Of a stretch of 5,629 nucleotides of DNA, positions 1-5,586 are shown in pieces. Each line of letters opens with the position of its first letter. Position 1 is the stretch's first letter. The notes below the pieces were generated by a model. The model saw only the letters and a list, made by a program, of their open reading frames with translations. It did no database searches and was not told where the DNA came from. The translations under genes were made by a program, and so were the position numbers. Origin of the DNA: Deltaproteobacteria bacterium UBA2385 (lineage in GTDB: Bacteria > Myxococcota_A > UBA796 > UBA2385); assembly GCA_002343455.1 (NCBI GenBank), contig DDSR01000183.1, positions 1 to 5,629 on the forward strand, written 5' to 3'.

Positions 1-185
1 CCCCTCCCCCACGACCACCGGCGCCTCCCACAGCCCATCCGGCGACAGCACGGCTCCTCGGCCGTCGGACAAGCGCCGCCGGTGAGCGTCCAGGCCTCGT
101 CCTGGTCGAGGTCGTCGGCCTCCAGGCCGAAGCGCGGCCCCCCCTGTTTCAGGATCTGAAAACACTTTCTACGCCCCCACGCCAT
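1..185 (-). CDS. Possible N-terminal part of a divergent hypothetical protein, off left edge, maybe frameshifted
   Basis: I do not recognise this protein. On the minus strand a frame opens with ATG at 185-183 and stays open to the window edge. It begins MAWGRRKCFQILKQGG and continues through an acidic stretch (GLEADDLDQDEAWTLTG, around residues 20-36) with strongly G/C third positions, as expected of a real gene here. After that point the same frame turns into Cys/Arg/Trp-rich text that looks like a wrong frame. The -1 frame instead reads RRLSDGRGAVLSPDGLWEA, which looks like ordinary protein. That pattern fits a one-base deletion near the GGCGGCGC run at about 75-82 (plus-strand numbering), or a sequencing error. 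The -1 frame also has its own GTG start at 165. There is no clear ribosome binding site. If the next gene starts at 235, the two genes diverge across about 49 nt. The opposite strand also has an open frame here, so strand assignment is uncertain. Confidence 0.35.
   Translation of the reverse strand, partial: MAWGRRKCFQILKQGGPRFGLEADDLDQDEAWTLTGGACPTAEEPCCRRMGCGRRRWSWGR
147..161. promoter_or_regulatory. Short perfect dyad, possible operator upstream of the operon
   Basis: TTTCAG and CTGAAA arms flank a 3-nt centre in one of the few AT-richer pockets of the left region, about 75 nt upstream of the GTG start at 235. A dimeric regulator could bind such a site. It also lies inside the putative divergent minus-strand reading frame, and a 6-nt arm can occur by chance. 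No convincing -35/-10 pair was recognised. Confidence 0.2.
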
Positions 186-224
186 GACCCACGACCGCAC
201 CCGAGGCAAATTGGCGACCCACCC

Positions 225-230
225 GGAGAG
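225..230 (+). promoter_or_regulatory. Ribosome binding site that favours the GTG start at 235
   Basis: GGAGAG lies 4 nt before GTG at 235. The alternative in-frame ATG at 184 has only a C-rich, purine-poor leader. Starting at 235 also places the zinc-ribbon cysteines directly at the N-terminus (MSEATCTTCGD). Confidence 0.5.
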
Positions 231-234
231 CCCC

Positions 235-789
235 GTGTCCGAAGCCACCTGCACCACCTGCGGAGACGCCCTGTCGGACGTCGCCTACTGCATCGTCCCC
301 ACCTGCCCGTACCGCGTGGGGAGCCGCGCCCAGGCCGCCACCCTCGGCCAGGCCGTGGTGCTCCCCCGGGCCGACCTCGCCCGCCGCCTTGGGGCCAGCG
401 GGCTGGAGTTCTTGATCCTGTTCGGGCTGGAGGTGGCCAGCGCCATCATCGTGCCCGTCGGCATGGCCCTGAGCCTGCTGGCAGGGACCTACTTCGCGGT
501 GAAGGACCTGGGCGGCGGACGGTACAGCCTGGGCAAGCGCATCGCCCGCACCCGGGTGGTCGACGCCGAGACGGGCGCAGTGCCCCCGGCGGCCCGGCTG
601 GTGATGCGCAACGCACACCTCGCGCTGGGCTTCTGGCTGAGCGTGATCCCCGGCCTGGAGGTCCTGGGTTGGGCGCTCCTGCTCCTGGGCGGGACGATCG
701 ACCTGCTGATGCTGGTGGCCGACCCGCAGGGCCGCCGCCTGGGCGACCGCATCGCGGGGACGCAGGTGGTGCCGGTGACCGATGGTTGA
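235..789 (+). CDS. RDD-family membrane protein with N-terminal zinc ribbon
   Basis: An integral membrane protein of 184 residues from the GTG start, or 201 from the ATG at 184. Residues 1-28 form a small zinc-ribbon-like module with C6-x2-C9 and C19-x4-C24. Residues about 50-180 are an RDD domain: an Arg-rich entry into the first hydrophobic segment (RRLGASGLEF), a hydrophobic span at about 55-88, the hallmark GRYSLGKRIARTRVVD stretch at about 96-110, a second hydrophobic span at about 128-162, and the closing DPQGRRLGDRIAGT motif at about 163-176. The Asp usually found in the first motif is Glu here (E58). RDD proteins are small multi-span membrane proteins; some have been linked to ion transport, but most have no assigned function. 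The stop codon overlaps the start of the M48 peptidase gene by 8 nt, so translation is probably coupled. The two products may act together at the membrane (inference). The family call is firm; the role is not known. Confidence 0.85.
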   Translation: MSEATCTTCGDALSDVAYCIVPTCPYRVGSRAQAATLGQAVVLPRADLARRLGASGLEFLILFGLEVASAIIVPVGMALSLLAGTYFAVKDLGGGRYSLGKRIARTRVVDAETGAVPPAARLVMRNAHLALGFWLSVIPGLEVLGWALLLLGGTIDLLMLVADPQGRRLGDRIAGTQVVPVTDG

Positions 790-1867
790 GGCCGCCGACC
801 TCCGGGTCTACCCGGACCTCCACCCCGACGCCTTCACCCACGACGAGGACCGCGCGGCCCTGGCCGTGCTGCGCGACGTCCCCGGCCTCGACCGCCTGCT
901 GAAGGCGATCTCTGGCAGCACGATCGAGCGCGCCGTCTTCGCCAACCTGCGGCACAGCGCGATCCGCATCGGGCCGCGCCAATACCCCTCGATCTACCGC
1001 ATGGTCGAGCGCTCCTGCCGCGTGCTGGACGTGCCGGTCCCCGAGACCTGGCTGATCGGCGGCTACACGGTGAACGCCTCGGCCTTCGGCTTCCAGAGCT
1101 ACACGATCCGGCTGTACCAGGGGCTGGTGGACCTGATGGAGCCCGAGGAGCTACAGGCGGTGATCGCCCACGAGGTGGGGCACATCGCCTGCGAGCACAT
1201 GCTCTACAAGAGCCTGGGGGCGCTGCTCGGCGAGATGGGAGGGGCCGTGATGGGGCGGCTGCTGGGCCCCCCCGCCGAGCTGCTCTCCGGCGCGCTGGAG
1301 CTGGCGATGCTGCGCTGGAGCCGCGCGGCCGAGTACTCCTGCGACCGGGCAGCCCTGCTGGTGGTGGACGACGCCGAGGTGGTGGCCCGGACCCTGGCTC
1401 GCCTGGGAGGCTCCAGCCTGCGCTACCGGGACGAGCTGAGCCTGGAGGCGGCCCTGGCCCAGGACGCACGCTACAGCGCCGACAACTCCCAGCTCGACCA
1501 GGCGCTGTTGGGGCTCGCTCAGCTCGGGGACACCCACCCCGAGCCGATCCTCCGGGCGCACGCCATCATGGACTGGTCCCGCTCTGCCGCCTTTGCCGAG
1601 CTGCGCGCCGGGCGCTACCCGACCCGCTCTTCGGTCCGAGAGCGGCTGCTTCGCCCGCAGATCGAGGGGATGGACACCTGCCGCGCCTGCGGCGCCCTGG
1701 TGCCGACCACGCGCAATCGCTGTCCGAGCTGCGACTGTCATCGATCGGCCGAGGTCCAGGTGCGCTGTGCGTGCGGGGCGGTCAACGATCGCCGGTGGCG
1801 GAGCTGCCGGGCCTGCGGGGCGCAGCTGGCGCACCTGCTGGGGCCGCCAGAGGGGTCCTCAAGTTGA
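782..1867 (+). CDS. M48-family zinc metallopeptidase with C-terminal double zinc ribbon
   Basis: A 361-residue peptidase of the M48 (Ste24/HtpX-like) family. The zinc-binding HEVGH motif is at 130-134, with H130 and H134 as ligands and E131 as the general base. The third ligand is E184 in SRAAEYSCDRAAL (180-192), the usual ExxxD helix of the family. A THPEPILRAHAI stretch at 251-262 matches the conserved HP-R region near the family's C-terminus. Residues about 145-178 are hydrophobic and could form a membrane-associated or buried helical pair; there is no N-terminal signal peptide. Two Cys-rich modules follow the catalytic domain: C300-x2-C303 with C314-x2-C317, and C329-x-C331 with C342-x2-C345. 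These resemble double zinc ribbons and are not part of the core peptidase. M48 enzymes commonly cleave misfolded or specific membrane proteins. Its start overlaps the RDD gene, whose product also carries a zinc ribbon, suggesting a joint membrane role. The substrate is unknown. Confidence 0.9.
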   Translation: MVEAADLRVYPDLHPDAFTHDEDRAALAVLRDVPGLDRLLKAISGSTIERAVFANLRHSAIRIGPRQYPSIYRMVERSCRVLDVPVPETWLIGGYTVNASAFGFQSYTIRLYQGLVDLMEPEELQAVIAHEVGHIACEHMLYKSLGALLGEMGGAVMGRLLGPPAELLSGALELAMLRWSRAAEYSCDRAALLVVDDAEVVARTLARLGGSSLRYRDELSLEAALAQDARYSADNSQLDQALLGLAQLGDTHPEPILRAHAIMDWSRSAAFAELRAGRYPTRSSVRERLLRPQIEGMDTCRACGALVPTTRNRCPSCDCHRSAEVQVRCACGAVNDRRWRSCRACGAQLAHLLGPPEGSSS

Positions 1868-1889
1868 CGACTGCGCTACCCTGCCCTCC

Positions 1890-2831
1890 ATGGATCCCTC
1901 CCCCCTCGACCCCACCGCCATCGACGCCCTCACCCTGGCCTTCAGCCCGACCTCGCTCACGGTCCTCAACACGATCCTCGGCCTGGTGATGTTCGGCGTG
2001 GCCCTCGGCATGGCGCCCGAAGACTTCCGCGCGCTGTCCCGCGCCCCCCGGGCGATGCTGATCGGCCTGTGCTGCCAGTTCCTGCTGCTGCCAGCGCTGG
2101 GCTGGGCGCTGGCGATGAAGCTGGCGCCGACGCCCAGCATGGCGCTGGGGATGATGCTGGTGGCGGCATGCCCAGGCGGCAACGTGAGCAACTTCTTCAC
2201 CAGCCTGGCCGGCGGCCGGGTGGCGGTGAGCGTGGGGATGACGGCGGTGAGCACGCTGGCGGCCTTCCTGATGACGCCGCTGAACCTGCAGTTCTGGGGG
2301 ACCCGCTCGGAGTGGACGGCGCCGCTGGTGGAGTCCTTCGCGCTGAACCCGCTGGAGCTGGCCGGGCAGCTGCTGCTGCTGCTGGTGCTGCCGATGGGGC
2401 TGGGCATGGGGGTCAAGCACCGCTGGCCCTCCTTGGCGGCGCGGCTGCGAGGGCCCTTCCAGGTGGGCAGCCTGCTGTTCTTCGCCGCCTTCATCGCCCT
2501 GGCCTTCGCCGGCAACTACGAGGCCTTCCTGATCGCGATCGGCACCGTCTTCCTGCCGGTGGCGGCGATGAACGCGACGGGGCTGTCGCTGGGCTGGCTG
2601 GCGGCGCGGCTGGTGGGGCTGCCCTCGCCCGACCGCCGGGCCGTGTCGATCGAGGTGGGGATCCAGAACAGCGGGCTGGGCCTGATCATCATCTTCACCT
2701 TCTTCCAGGGCCTGGGCGGGATGGCGGTGGTAGCGGCCTGGTGGGGGGTCTGGCATCTGATCACCGGCCTGAGCCTGGCAGCGAGCTGGCGGTTGTGGGA
2801 CCGCCAAACGGGAGTGAAGCATGTCTCTTGA
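1890..2831 (+). CDS. Bile acid:sodium symporter (BASS/SBF) family transporter
   Basis: A 313-residue, very hydrophobic protein with about nine to ten membrane segments, the normal size for the family. The signature ACPGGNVSNFF is at about 93-103 and IEVGIQNSGLG at about 254-264. By spacing to the structurally known Neisseria ASBT homologue, the sodium-site residues all appear present: S100, N101, S114, T118 and E255 for site 1, and Q63, E255 and Q259 for site 2. Sodium-coupled uptake of an organic anion is therefore likely. Bacterial members often do not transport bile acids, so the substrate is open. The ATG at 1890 was chosen because hydrophobic family sequence starts about 20 residues later, and because the longer in-frame extension to 1593 only overlaps the peptidase gene. 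No good ribosome binding site precedes it. The gene follows the peptidase by 22 nt and overlaps the amidohydrolase by 11 nt, which suggests the transporter feeds that enzyme. Confidence 0.9.
   Translation: MDPSPLDPTAIDALTLAFSPTSLTVLNTILGLVMFGVALGMAPEDFRALSRAPRAMLIGLCCQFLLLPALGWALAMKLAPTPSMALGMMLVAACPGGNVSNFFTSLAGGRVAVSVGMTAVSTLAAFLMTPLNLQFWGTRSEWTAPLVESFALNPLELAGQLLLLLVLPMGLGMGVKHRWPSLAARLRGPFQVGSLLFFAAFIALAFAGNYEAFLIAIGTVFLPVAAMNATGLSLGWLAARLVGLPSPDRRAVSIEVGIQNSGLGLIIIFTFFQGLGGMAVVAAWWGVWHLITGLSLAASWRLWDRQTGVKHVS
2810..2814 (+). promoter_or_regulatory. Ribosome binding site of the amidohydrolase gene
   Basis: GGGAG sits 6 nt before the ATG at 2821, inside the last codons of the transporter gene. 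It fixes the start and fits translational coupling through the 11-nt overlap. Confidence 0.6.
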
Positions 2832-4569
2832 TCTGATCATCCGCGGCGGCACCCTCTACGACGGAAACGGAGGAGCGCCCTTCCGCGCCGACATCGGGGT
2901 GTCCGAGGGGCGCGTCGTCGAGCTGGGGATCATCCCGGCCGGCGCGGCGAGGGAGCTGGACGCCGACGGGCTGGCGGTGGTGCCGGGCTTCGTCGACCTG
3001 CACACCCACTACGACGGGCAGGCGACCTGGGACGAGGAGCTGGCCCCCAGCATCGACCACGGGGTCACGACGGCGGTGATGGGCTCCTGCGGGGTGGGCT
3101 TCGCCCCGGTGCGGCCGACGGATCACGCGCGGCTGATCGAGCTGATGGAGGGGGTGGAGGACATCCCGGGCACGGCCCTGCACGAGGGGCTGGACTGGCG
3201 CTGGACGGACGTGGCCTCCTACATGGAGGCGGTGGACCGGGTCCCGCACACGATGGACCTGCTCTGCCAGGTGCCCCACGATGTGCTGCGCTACTACGTG
3301 ATGGGCGAGCGGGCGGCGGCGGGGCTGGACAGCACCGAGCAGGACCGCGAACAGATGAGGGCTCTGCTGCGGGAGGCGCTGGAGGCCGGGGCGGTCGGCT
3401 TCAGCACGGGCCGGACGGACAACCACCGCACGGCGCGAGGAGCCTACACGCCGGCGAGCGAGGCCTCGGCGACCGAGCTGGTGGCCCTGGGCAGCGCCTT
3501 CGCCGGCCGCGACCGCGGCGTGCTGCAGGCGGTCAGCGACTTCGACATGAACCGCTCCTACGCCCGCTTCGACGCCGAGTTCGACCTGCTGGAGGGCATG
3601 GCTCGGGCGGCGGGGCGGCCTCTGTCCATCTCGACGATGCAGCGGGACATGGCTCCCGGCCAGTGGAAGCAGATCCTGGGGCGCGTCGAGCGGGCGACGG
3701 CGGCGGGGCTGCCGATGCGGGTGCAGGTCGCCAGCCGACCGATCGGCGTGCTGTTGGGGCTGCAGGCCAGCTTCCACCCCTTCATGGGCTTCCCCTCGTA
3801 CAAGGCGATCTGTACGCTCCCGCTGGCCGAGCGGGTCGCGATCCTGCGTCGGCCCGAGGTGAAGGCCCGACTGCTCAGCGAGCAGAGCGAGCCCATCGCC
3901 GGAGACGGCAGCGCCATCCCCAGGATGGCCGACGACTTCCTGGCGGCCCTGCCCCTGCTCTCGATGCGGCTGTTCCTGCTGGGCCAGGAGCCCTGCTACG
4001 AGCCCGACCTGGAGACCGCCATCGGCGCCCGGGCGATCGCGGCAGGGCAGCACCCGCTGGAGGCGGTCTACGAGGCGATGCTCCAGGACGAGGGCCGGGC
4101 CCTGCTGTACTTCCCTCTGTTCAACTACACGGACGGCAACCTCGACGCCGTGCGCACGATGCTGACTCACCACCTGGCTCTGCCGGGACTGGGCGACGGC
4201 GGGGCCCACGTCGGCACCATCTGCGACGCCAGCATGGGCACCTGGGCCTTGCAGTGGTGGGGCCGGGACCGGCCCACGGGGAGGATTCCGGTGGCGCGGT
4301 TGGTCCAGCAGCTCAGCGCGGACGTGGCCGACTTCCTGGGGCTGCGGGATCGTGGACGGATCGGGCTGGGGCTGCGGGCGGACCTGAATGTGGTCGACCT
4401 GGAGCGGCTGGCCGTGGGGGCCCCGCAGCTACAGGCCGACCTGCCGGCCGGCGGGCGACGGCTGCTGCAGCCGGCGCGGGGGTACCTGGCGACGGTTGTG
4501 CGGGGCGAGGTGGTGCGGCAGGAGGGCGAGGACACCGGGGCGCGGCCAGGGAGGGTGGTGCGGGTGTAG
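2821..4569 (+). CDS. Amidohydrolase, D-aminoacylase / N-acyl-D-amino-acid deacylase-like
   Basis: A cytoplasmic metal-dependent hydrolase of the amidohydrolase superfamily, 582 residues and somewhat longer than classic D-aminoacylases (about 480-500). It begins with the usual beta-sandwich segment ([15 protein letters not shown], 4-18) and enters the barrel with [16 protein letters not shown], where H61 and H63 are metal ligands. GSCGVGFAP (88-96) carries C90, equivalent to the bridging Cys of D-aminoacylase. GAVGFSTGR is at 190-198. GLGDGGAH (456-463) supplies D459, the likely catalytic Asp. The C-terminal sandwich returns at about 518-530 ([13 protein letters not shown]). The two further His ligands of classic D-aminoacylase are not evident: the matching stretches read LQAVSDF (235-241) and LSISTMQ (268-274). 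The exact reaction is therefore uncertain, though hydrolysis of an N-acyl or cyclic amide is likely. The start is supported by GGGAG 6 nt upstream. The gene overlaps the transporter, which may import its substrate. Its last 22 codons recur at 5511-5576. Confidence 0.87.
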   Translation: MSLDLIIRGGTLYDGNGGAPFRADIGVSEGRVVELGIIPAGAARELDADGLAVVPGFVDLHTHYDGQATWDEELAPSIDHGVTTAVMGSCGVGFAPVRPTDHARLIELMEGVEDIPGTALHEGLDWRWTDVASYMEAVDRVPHTMDLLCQVPHDVLRYYVMGERAAAGLDSTEQDREQMRALLREALEAGAVGFSTGRTDNHRTARGAYTPASEASATELVALGSAFAGRDRGVLQAVSDFDMNRSYARFDAEFDLLEGMARAAGRPLSISTMQRDMAPGQWKQILGRVERATAAGLPMRVQVASRPIGVLLGLQASFHPFMGFPSYKAICTLPLAERVAILRRPEVKARLLSEQSEPIAGDGSAIPRMADDFLAALPLLSMRLFLLGQEPCYEPDLETAIGARAIAAGQHPLEAVYEAMLQDEGRALLYFPLFNYTDGNLDAVRTMLTHHLALPGLGDGGAHVGTICDASMGTWALQWWGRDRPTGRIPVARLVQQLSADVADFLGLRDRGRIGLGLRADLNVVDLERLAVGAPQLQADLPAGGRRLLQPARGYLATVVRGEVVRQEGEDTGARPGRVVRV

Positions 4570-4612
4570 GGCGGGTTCCGCGGCTCCAGACGAGGTTGCA
4601 CCTGGACCCGCC
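4570..4612 (+). terminator. Weak stem-loop directly after the operon, possible terminator
   Basis: GGCGGGTTC at 4570-4578 pairs with GGACCCGCC at 4604-4612, including one G-T wobble. The loop of about 25 nt is long and no T-run follows. Its position immediately after the stop codon is the main reason to list it. Confidence 0.25.
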
Positions 4613-4640
4613 GTATTGGTTCACGCGGACCGATGCAGCC

Positions 4641-4698
4641 GGGCGCGATGAATCGCGCCCCTACACGCTTCATCGTAGGGGTGCGATGAAGCGCGCCC
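4641..4698. repeat. REP-like two-arm palindromic element
   Basis: Two 24-nt arms (4641-4664 and 4675-4698) form an imperfect inverted repeat around a 10-nt core. Inside it are alternative perfect stems. GGGCGCGA/TCGCGCCC with a TGAA loop (4641-4660) is an 8-bp hairpin. CCCCTAC/GTAGGGG (4658-4664 with 4675-4681) is a 7-bp stem. CGCTTCATCG/CGATGAAGCG (4666-4675 with 4684-4693) is a 10-bp stem. Similar GTAGGGGCGCGATTCATCGC-type repeats are, from memory, widespread between genes of many GC-rich bacteria. It may also act as a transcript-end structure, but no T-tract follows. Confidence 0.7.
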
Positions 4699-4772
4699 GG
4701 ACCCTCTTCGACCCGTCCGGCGGGGTCCGTCCTCCACCTGTTCACGACCATGAATCGACCTGCCGGACGGGC

Positions 4773-4795
4773 CGGCGAGGGAGGGAACCTCGCCG
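4773..4795. repeat. Hairpin with 8-bp perfect stem
   Basis: CGGCGAGG (4773-4780) pairs with CCTCGCCG (4788-4795) across a 7-nt loop. A competing stem, GGAAC/GTTCC (4784-4788 with 4795-4799), overlaps it, so two exclusive foldings are possible. There is no T-run, so a terminator call is not justified. Confidence 0.4.
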
Positions 4796-4937
4796 TTCCG
4801 TACCGTGGTTTGGGAGTCAGGTCGTTTCAGTTCCAATTCTTCCGCCGACACTCCCCGACCGTCACCCCACACGCCCGCCCACCCCGCACACTCCTTGTCG
4901 CGAGTGGACGAATTCGCCCGCCTGGTTCCCTACACCT

Positions 4938-4978
4938 CCGGTGACCCCAGGGGCCGCGAACTACCCTGGGGTCATCGG
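4938..4978. repeat. Strong GC-rich stem-loop, 15 paired positions
   Basis: TGACCCCAGGG (4942-4952) is perfectly complementary to CCCTGGGGTCA (4964-4974) around an 11-nt loop. The stem extends outward to 4938 and 4978 with one G-T wobble. This is much stronger than expected by chance. It could stop transcription or stabilise an RNA end, but it lacks a T-tract and no adjacent gene needs it. Confidence 0.55.
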
Positions 4979-4983
4979 GCCGA

Positions 4984-5117
4984 AACTACCACAGAGAGCA
5001 CCGAGAGCACCGAGAGCACGGAGAGAGTGGGGCGGGGCGGGCAGGAGAGCCACCCCGGCCAACCACAGCGAACTCTCCATGATCTCCTCTGTGCGCTCCC
5101 TGCTCTCTGTGGTGGTT
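4984..5117. repeat. Inverted repeat pair of the ACCACAGAGAGCA type enclosing about 100 nt
   Basis: The left arm at 4984-5000 and right arm at 5101-5117 are complementary over 17 nt with a single G-T wobble; ACCACAGAGAGCA is perfect over 13 nt. The right side read on the minus strand continues with diverged GAG/CACAG units and ends in an inner AACCACAG at 5061-5068. The right half is therefore itself a decayed copy of the left array in opposite orientation, with its own 7-bp dyad (5062-5068 with 5107-5113). AACCACAGAG-type intergenic repeats are known to me from several large-genome bacteria; the function is unknown. Confidence 0.6.
4991..5026 (+). repeat. 9-nt tandem repeat, four units
   Basis: Units ACAGAGAGC, ACCGAGAGC, ACCGAGAGC and ACGGAGAGA follow head to tail with no spacers. 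The two central units are identical. The lack of spacers and the 9-nt period rule out a CRISPR array. Slippage is the likely source. The array sits just inside the left arm of the larger inverted repeat. Confidence 0.75.
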
Positions 5118-5262
5118 CTTCTCGCCCGAGGAGCGAGGGTGAAGCGTCGGAGGCTGGGGTGGGCCCCCGTCCGGCCGATCGGGCCACCTCCCCCCGCGAG
5201 CGCTCATCATTACCCACAAGTCACTCGGGCGTTGTCAACGGGGGGTCCGTCGCGGTCAATGT

Positions 5263-5305
5263 GGACAGAAGTCCCATCCGTAAATCACGGATGCGGGTTC
5301 TGTCC
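5263..5305. repeat. Degraded copy of the long palindrome (copy A)
   Basis: It matches the centre of copy B at 39 of 43 positions and in the same orientation, 146 nt upstream. Its left arm (GGACAGAAGTCCCATCCGT) is intact. Most changes are in the right arm, so pairing is broken at three positions and weakened at one. It is centred on position 5284. Confidence 0.75.
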
Positions 5306-5342
5306 CCCCTGGGGCGCTTCGTGGGCCAGATTGAAGGCCGCC

Positions 5343-5361
5343 TCGGTCAGAAGTTGACCGA
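5343..5361. repeat. Small hairpin between the two long palindromes
   Basis: TCGGTCA (5343-5349) pairs with TGACCGA (5355-5361) across a 5-nt loop. The right part, AGTTGACCGATTC, is nearly repeated at 5383-5395 as AGTCGACCGATTC with one change, so the spacer between the palindromes has internal duplication. Confidence 0.4.
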
Positions 5362-5405
5362 TTCGCCGCCTGGTCCACCGAAAGTCGACCGATTCCAGCC
5401 CTCTA

Positions 5406-5454
5406 GGCGGACAGAAGTCCCATCCGTGAATCACGGATGGGACTTCTGTCCGCC
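5406..5454. repeat. Perfect 49-nt palindrome with 1-nt centre (copy B)
   Basis: Arms 5406-5429 and 5431-5454 are exact reverse complements over 24 nt around a single A at 5430. The left arm starts GGCGGACAGAAGTCCCATCC. It can form a cruciform or a very stable RNA hairpin. No T-run follows, though C-rich sequence does. Such long near-loopless dyads are normally unstable in bacteria, so its perfection suggests recent origin or selection. Confidence 0.9.
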
Positions 5455-5510
5455 CCCCTCCGGACCTCCGGCACCTCCGAGGCCCGGGGCGTAGTAGACG
5501 AATCGAGCTG

Positions 5511-5576
5511 GGAGAGGTGGTGAGGCAGGGGGGCCGGGCCATCGGCGCGCGGCCGGGGAGGGTGGTGCGGGTGTAG
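5511..5576 (+). pseudogene. 3'-terminal remnant of a second amidohydrolase gene
   Basis: The frame [21 protein letters not shown] followed by TAG repeats the end of the amidohydrolase ([24 protein letters not shown] at 4567-4569) without any gap: 57 of 66 nt and 17 of 21 amino acids agree. Four of the nine base changes are silent, and the amino acid changes cluster in the middle five to six codons. Similarity fades upstream of about 5505, so only the gene tail is present. It could be the end of a lost tandem paralogue or a tail copied by an insertion event. Confidence 0.7.
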
Positions 5577-5586
5577 GCTGGGCACC

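Larger units (their letters stand above)
4570..5586. other. Repeat-rich gene-free island of about 1 kb
   Basis: No convincing gene is found between the amidohydrolase stop and the GTG at 5587. Open frames here run straight through palindromes and tandem repeats and give Ser/Pro/Thr/Arg-rich or repetitive peptides, so I treat them as chance. The stretch holds several unrelated inverted repeats, listed separately. There is also a minor dyad, CGGACCC at 4698-4704 with GGGTCCG at 4723-4729, and a 10-nt inverted pair, CCCGTCCGGC at 4712-4721 with GCCGGACGGG at 4762-4771. It ends with a duplicate of the upstream gene's 3' end. The variety of repeat families suggests a site that has collected insertions. 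Confidence 0.7.

Noticed and set aside
184..186. ATG at 184 as start of the RDD gene
   Set aside because: It has no purine-rich leader. The in-frame GTG at 235 has GGAGAG 4 nt upstream and starts right before the zinc-ribbon cysteines. The ATG remains possible.
1593..1889. N-terminal extension of the transporter gene to 1593
   Set aside because: The extra 99 codons overlap the zinc-ribbon part of the peptidase gene and give a Cys/Arg-rich out-of-frame peptide unlike the transporter family.
2761..4209. A 482-codon minus-strand open frame opposite the amidohydrolase
   Set aside because: Gln/His/Arg-rich text typical of the antisense of a GC-rich gene. The plus strand carries clear amidohydrolase motifs.
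4991..5026. CRISPR-like repeat
   Set aside because: Units are 9 nt and directly adjacent with no spacers, and there are no cas genes.
4906..5378. Similarity of GACGAATTCGCCCGCCTGG (about 4907-4925) and GACCGATTCGCCGCCTGG (about 5356-5373)
   Set aside because: About 18 nt with substitutions and one indel is too short to call a repeat family from one window.
5406..5454. Rho-independent terminator at the long palindrome
   Set aside because: The stem is strong, but neither side has a T-tract and no gene ends next to it.
4805..5494. A 229-codon plus-strand open frame across the intergenic island
   Set aside because: It reads through the tandem array as TESTESTESTE and through both long palindromes, has no ribosome binding site or recognisable domain, and is low-complexity Ser/Pro/Arg-rich. 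GC-rich DNA gives long chance frames.
5285..5542. Minus-strand open frame including the stretch GLESVDFRWTRRRIGQLL
   Set aside because: The middle part looks protein-like, but it lies between two palindromes, has more A/T third positions than the real genes here, and has no supported start. It might be a transposon relic, but I cannot support that.
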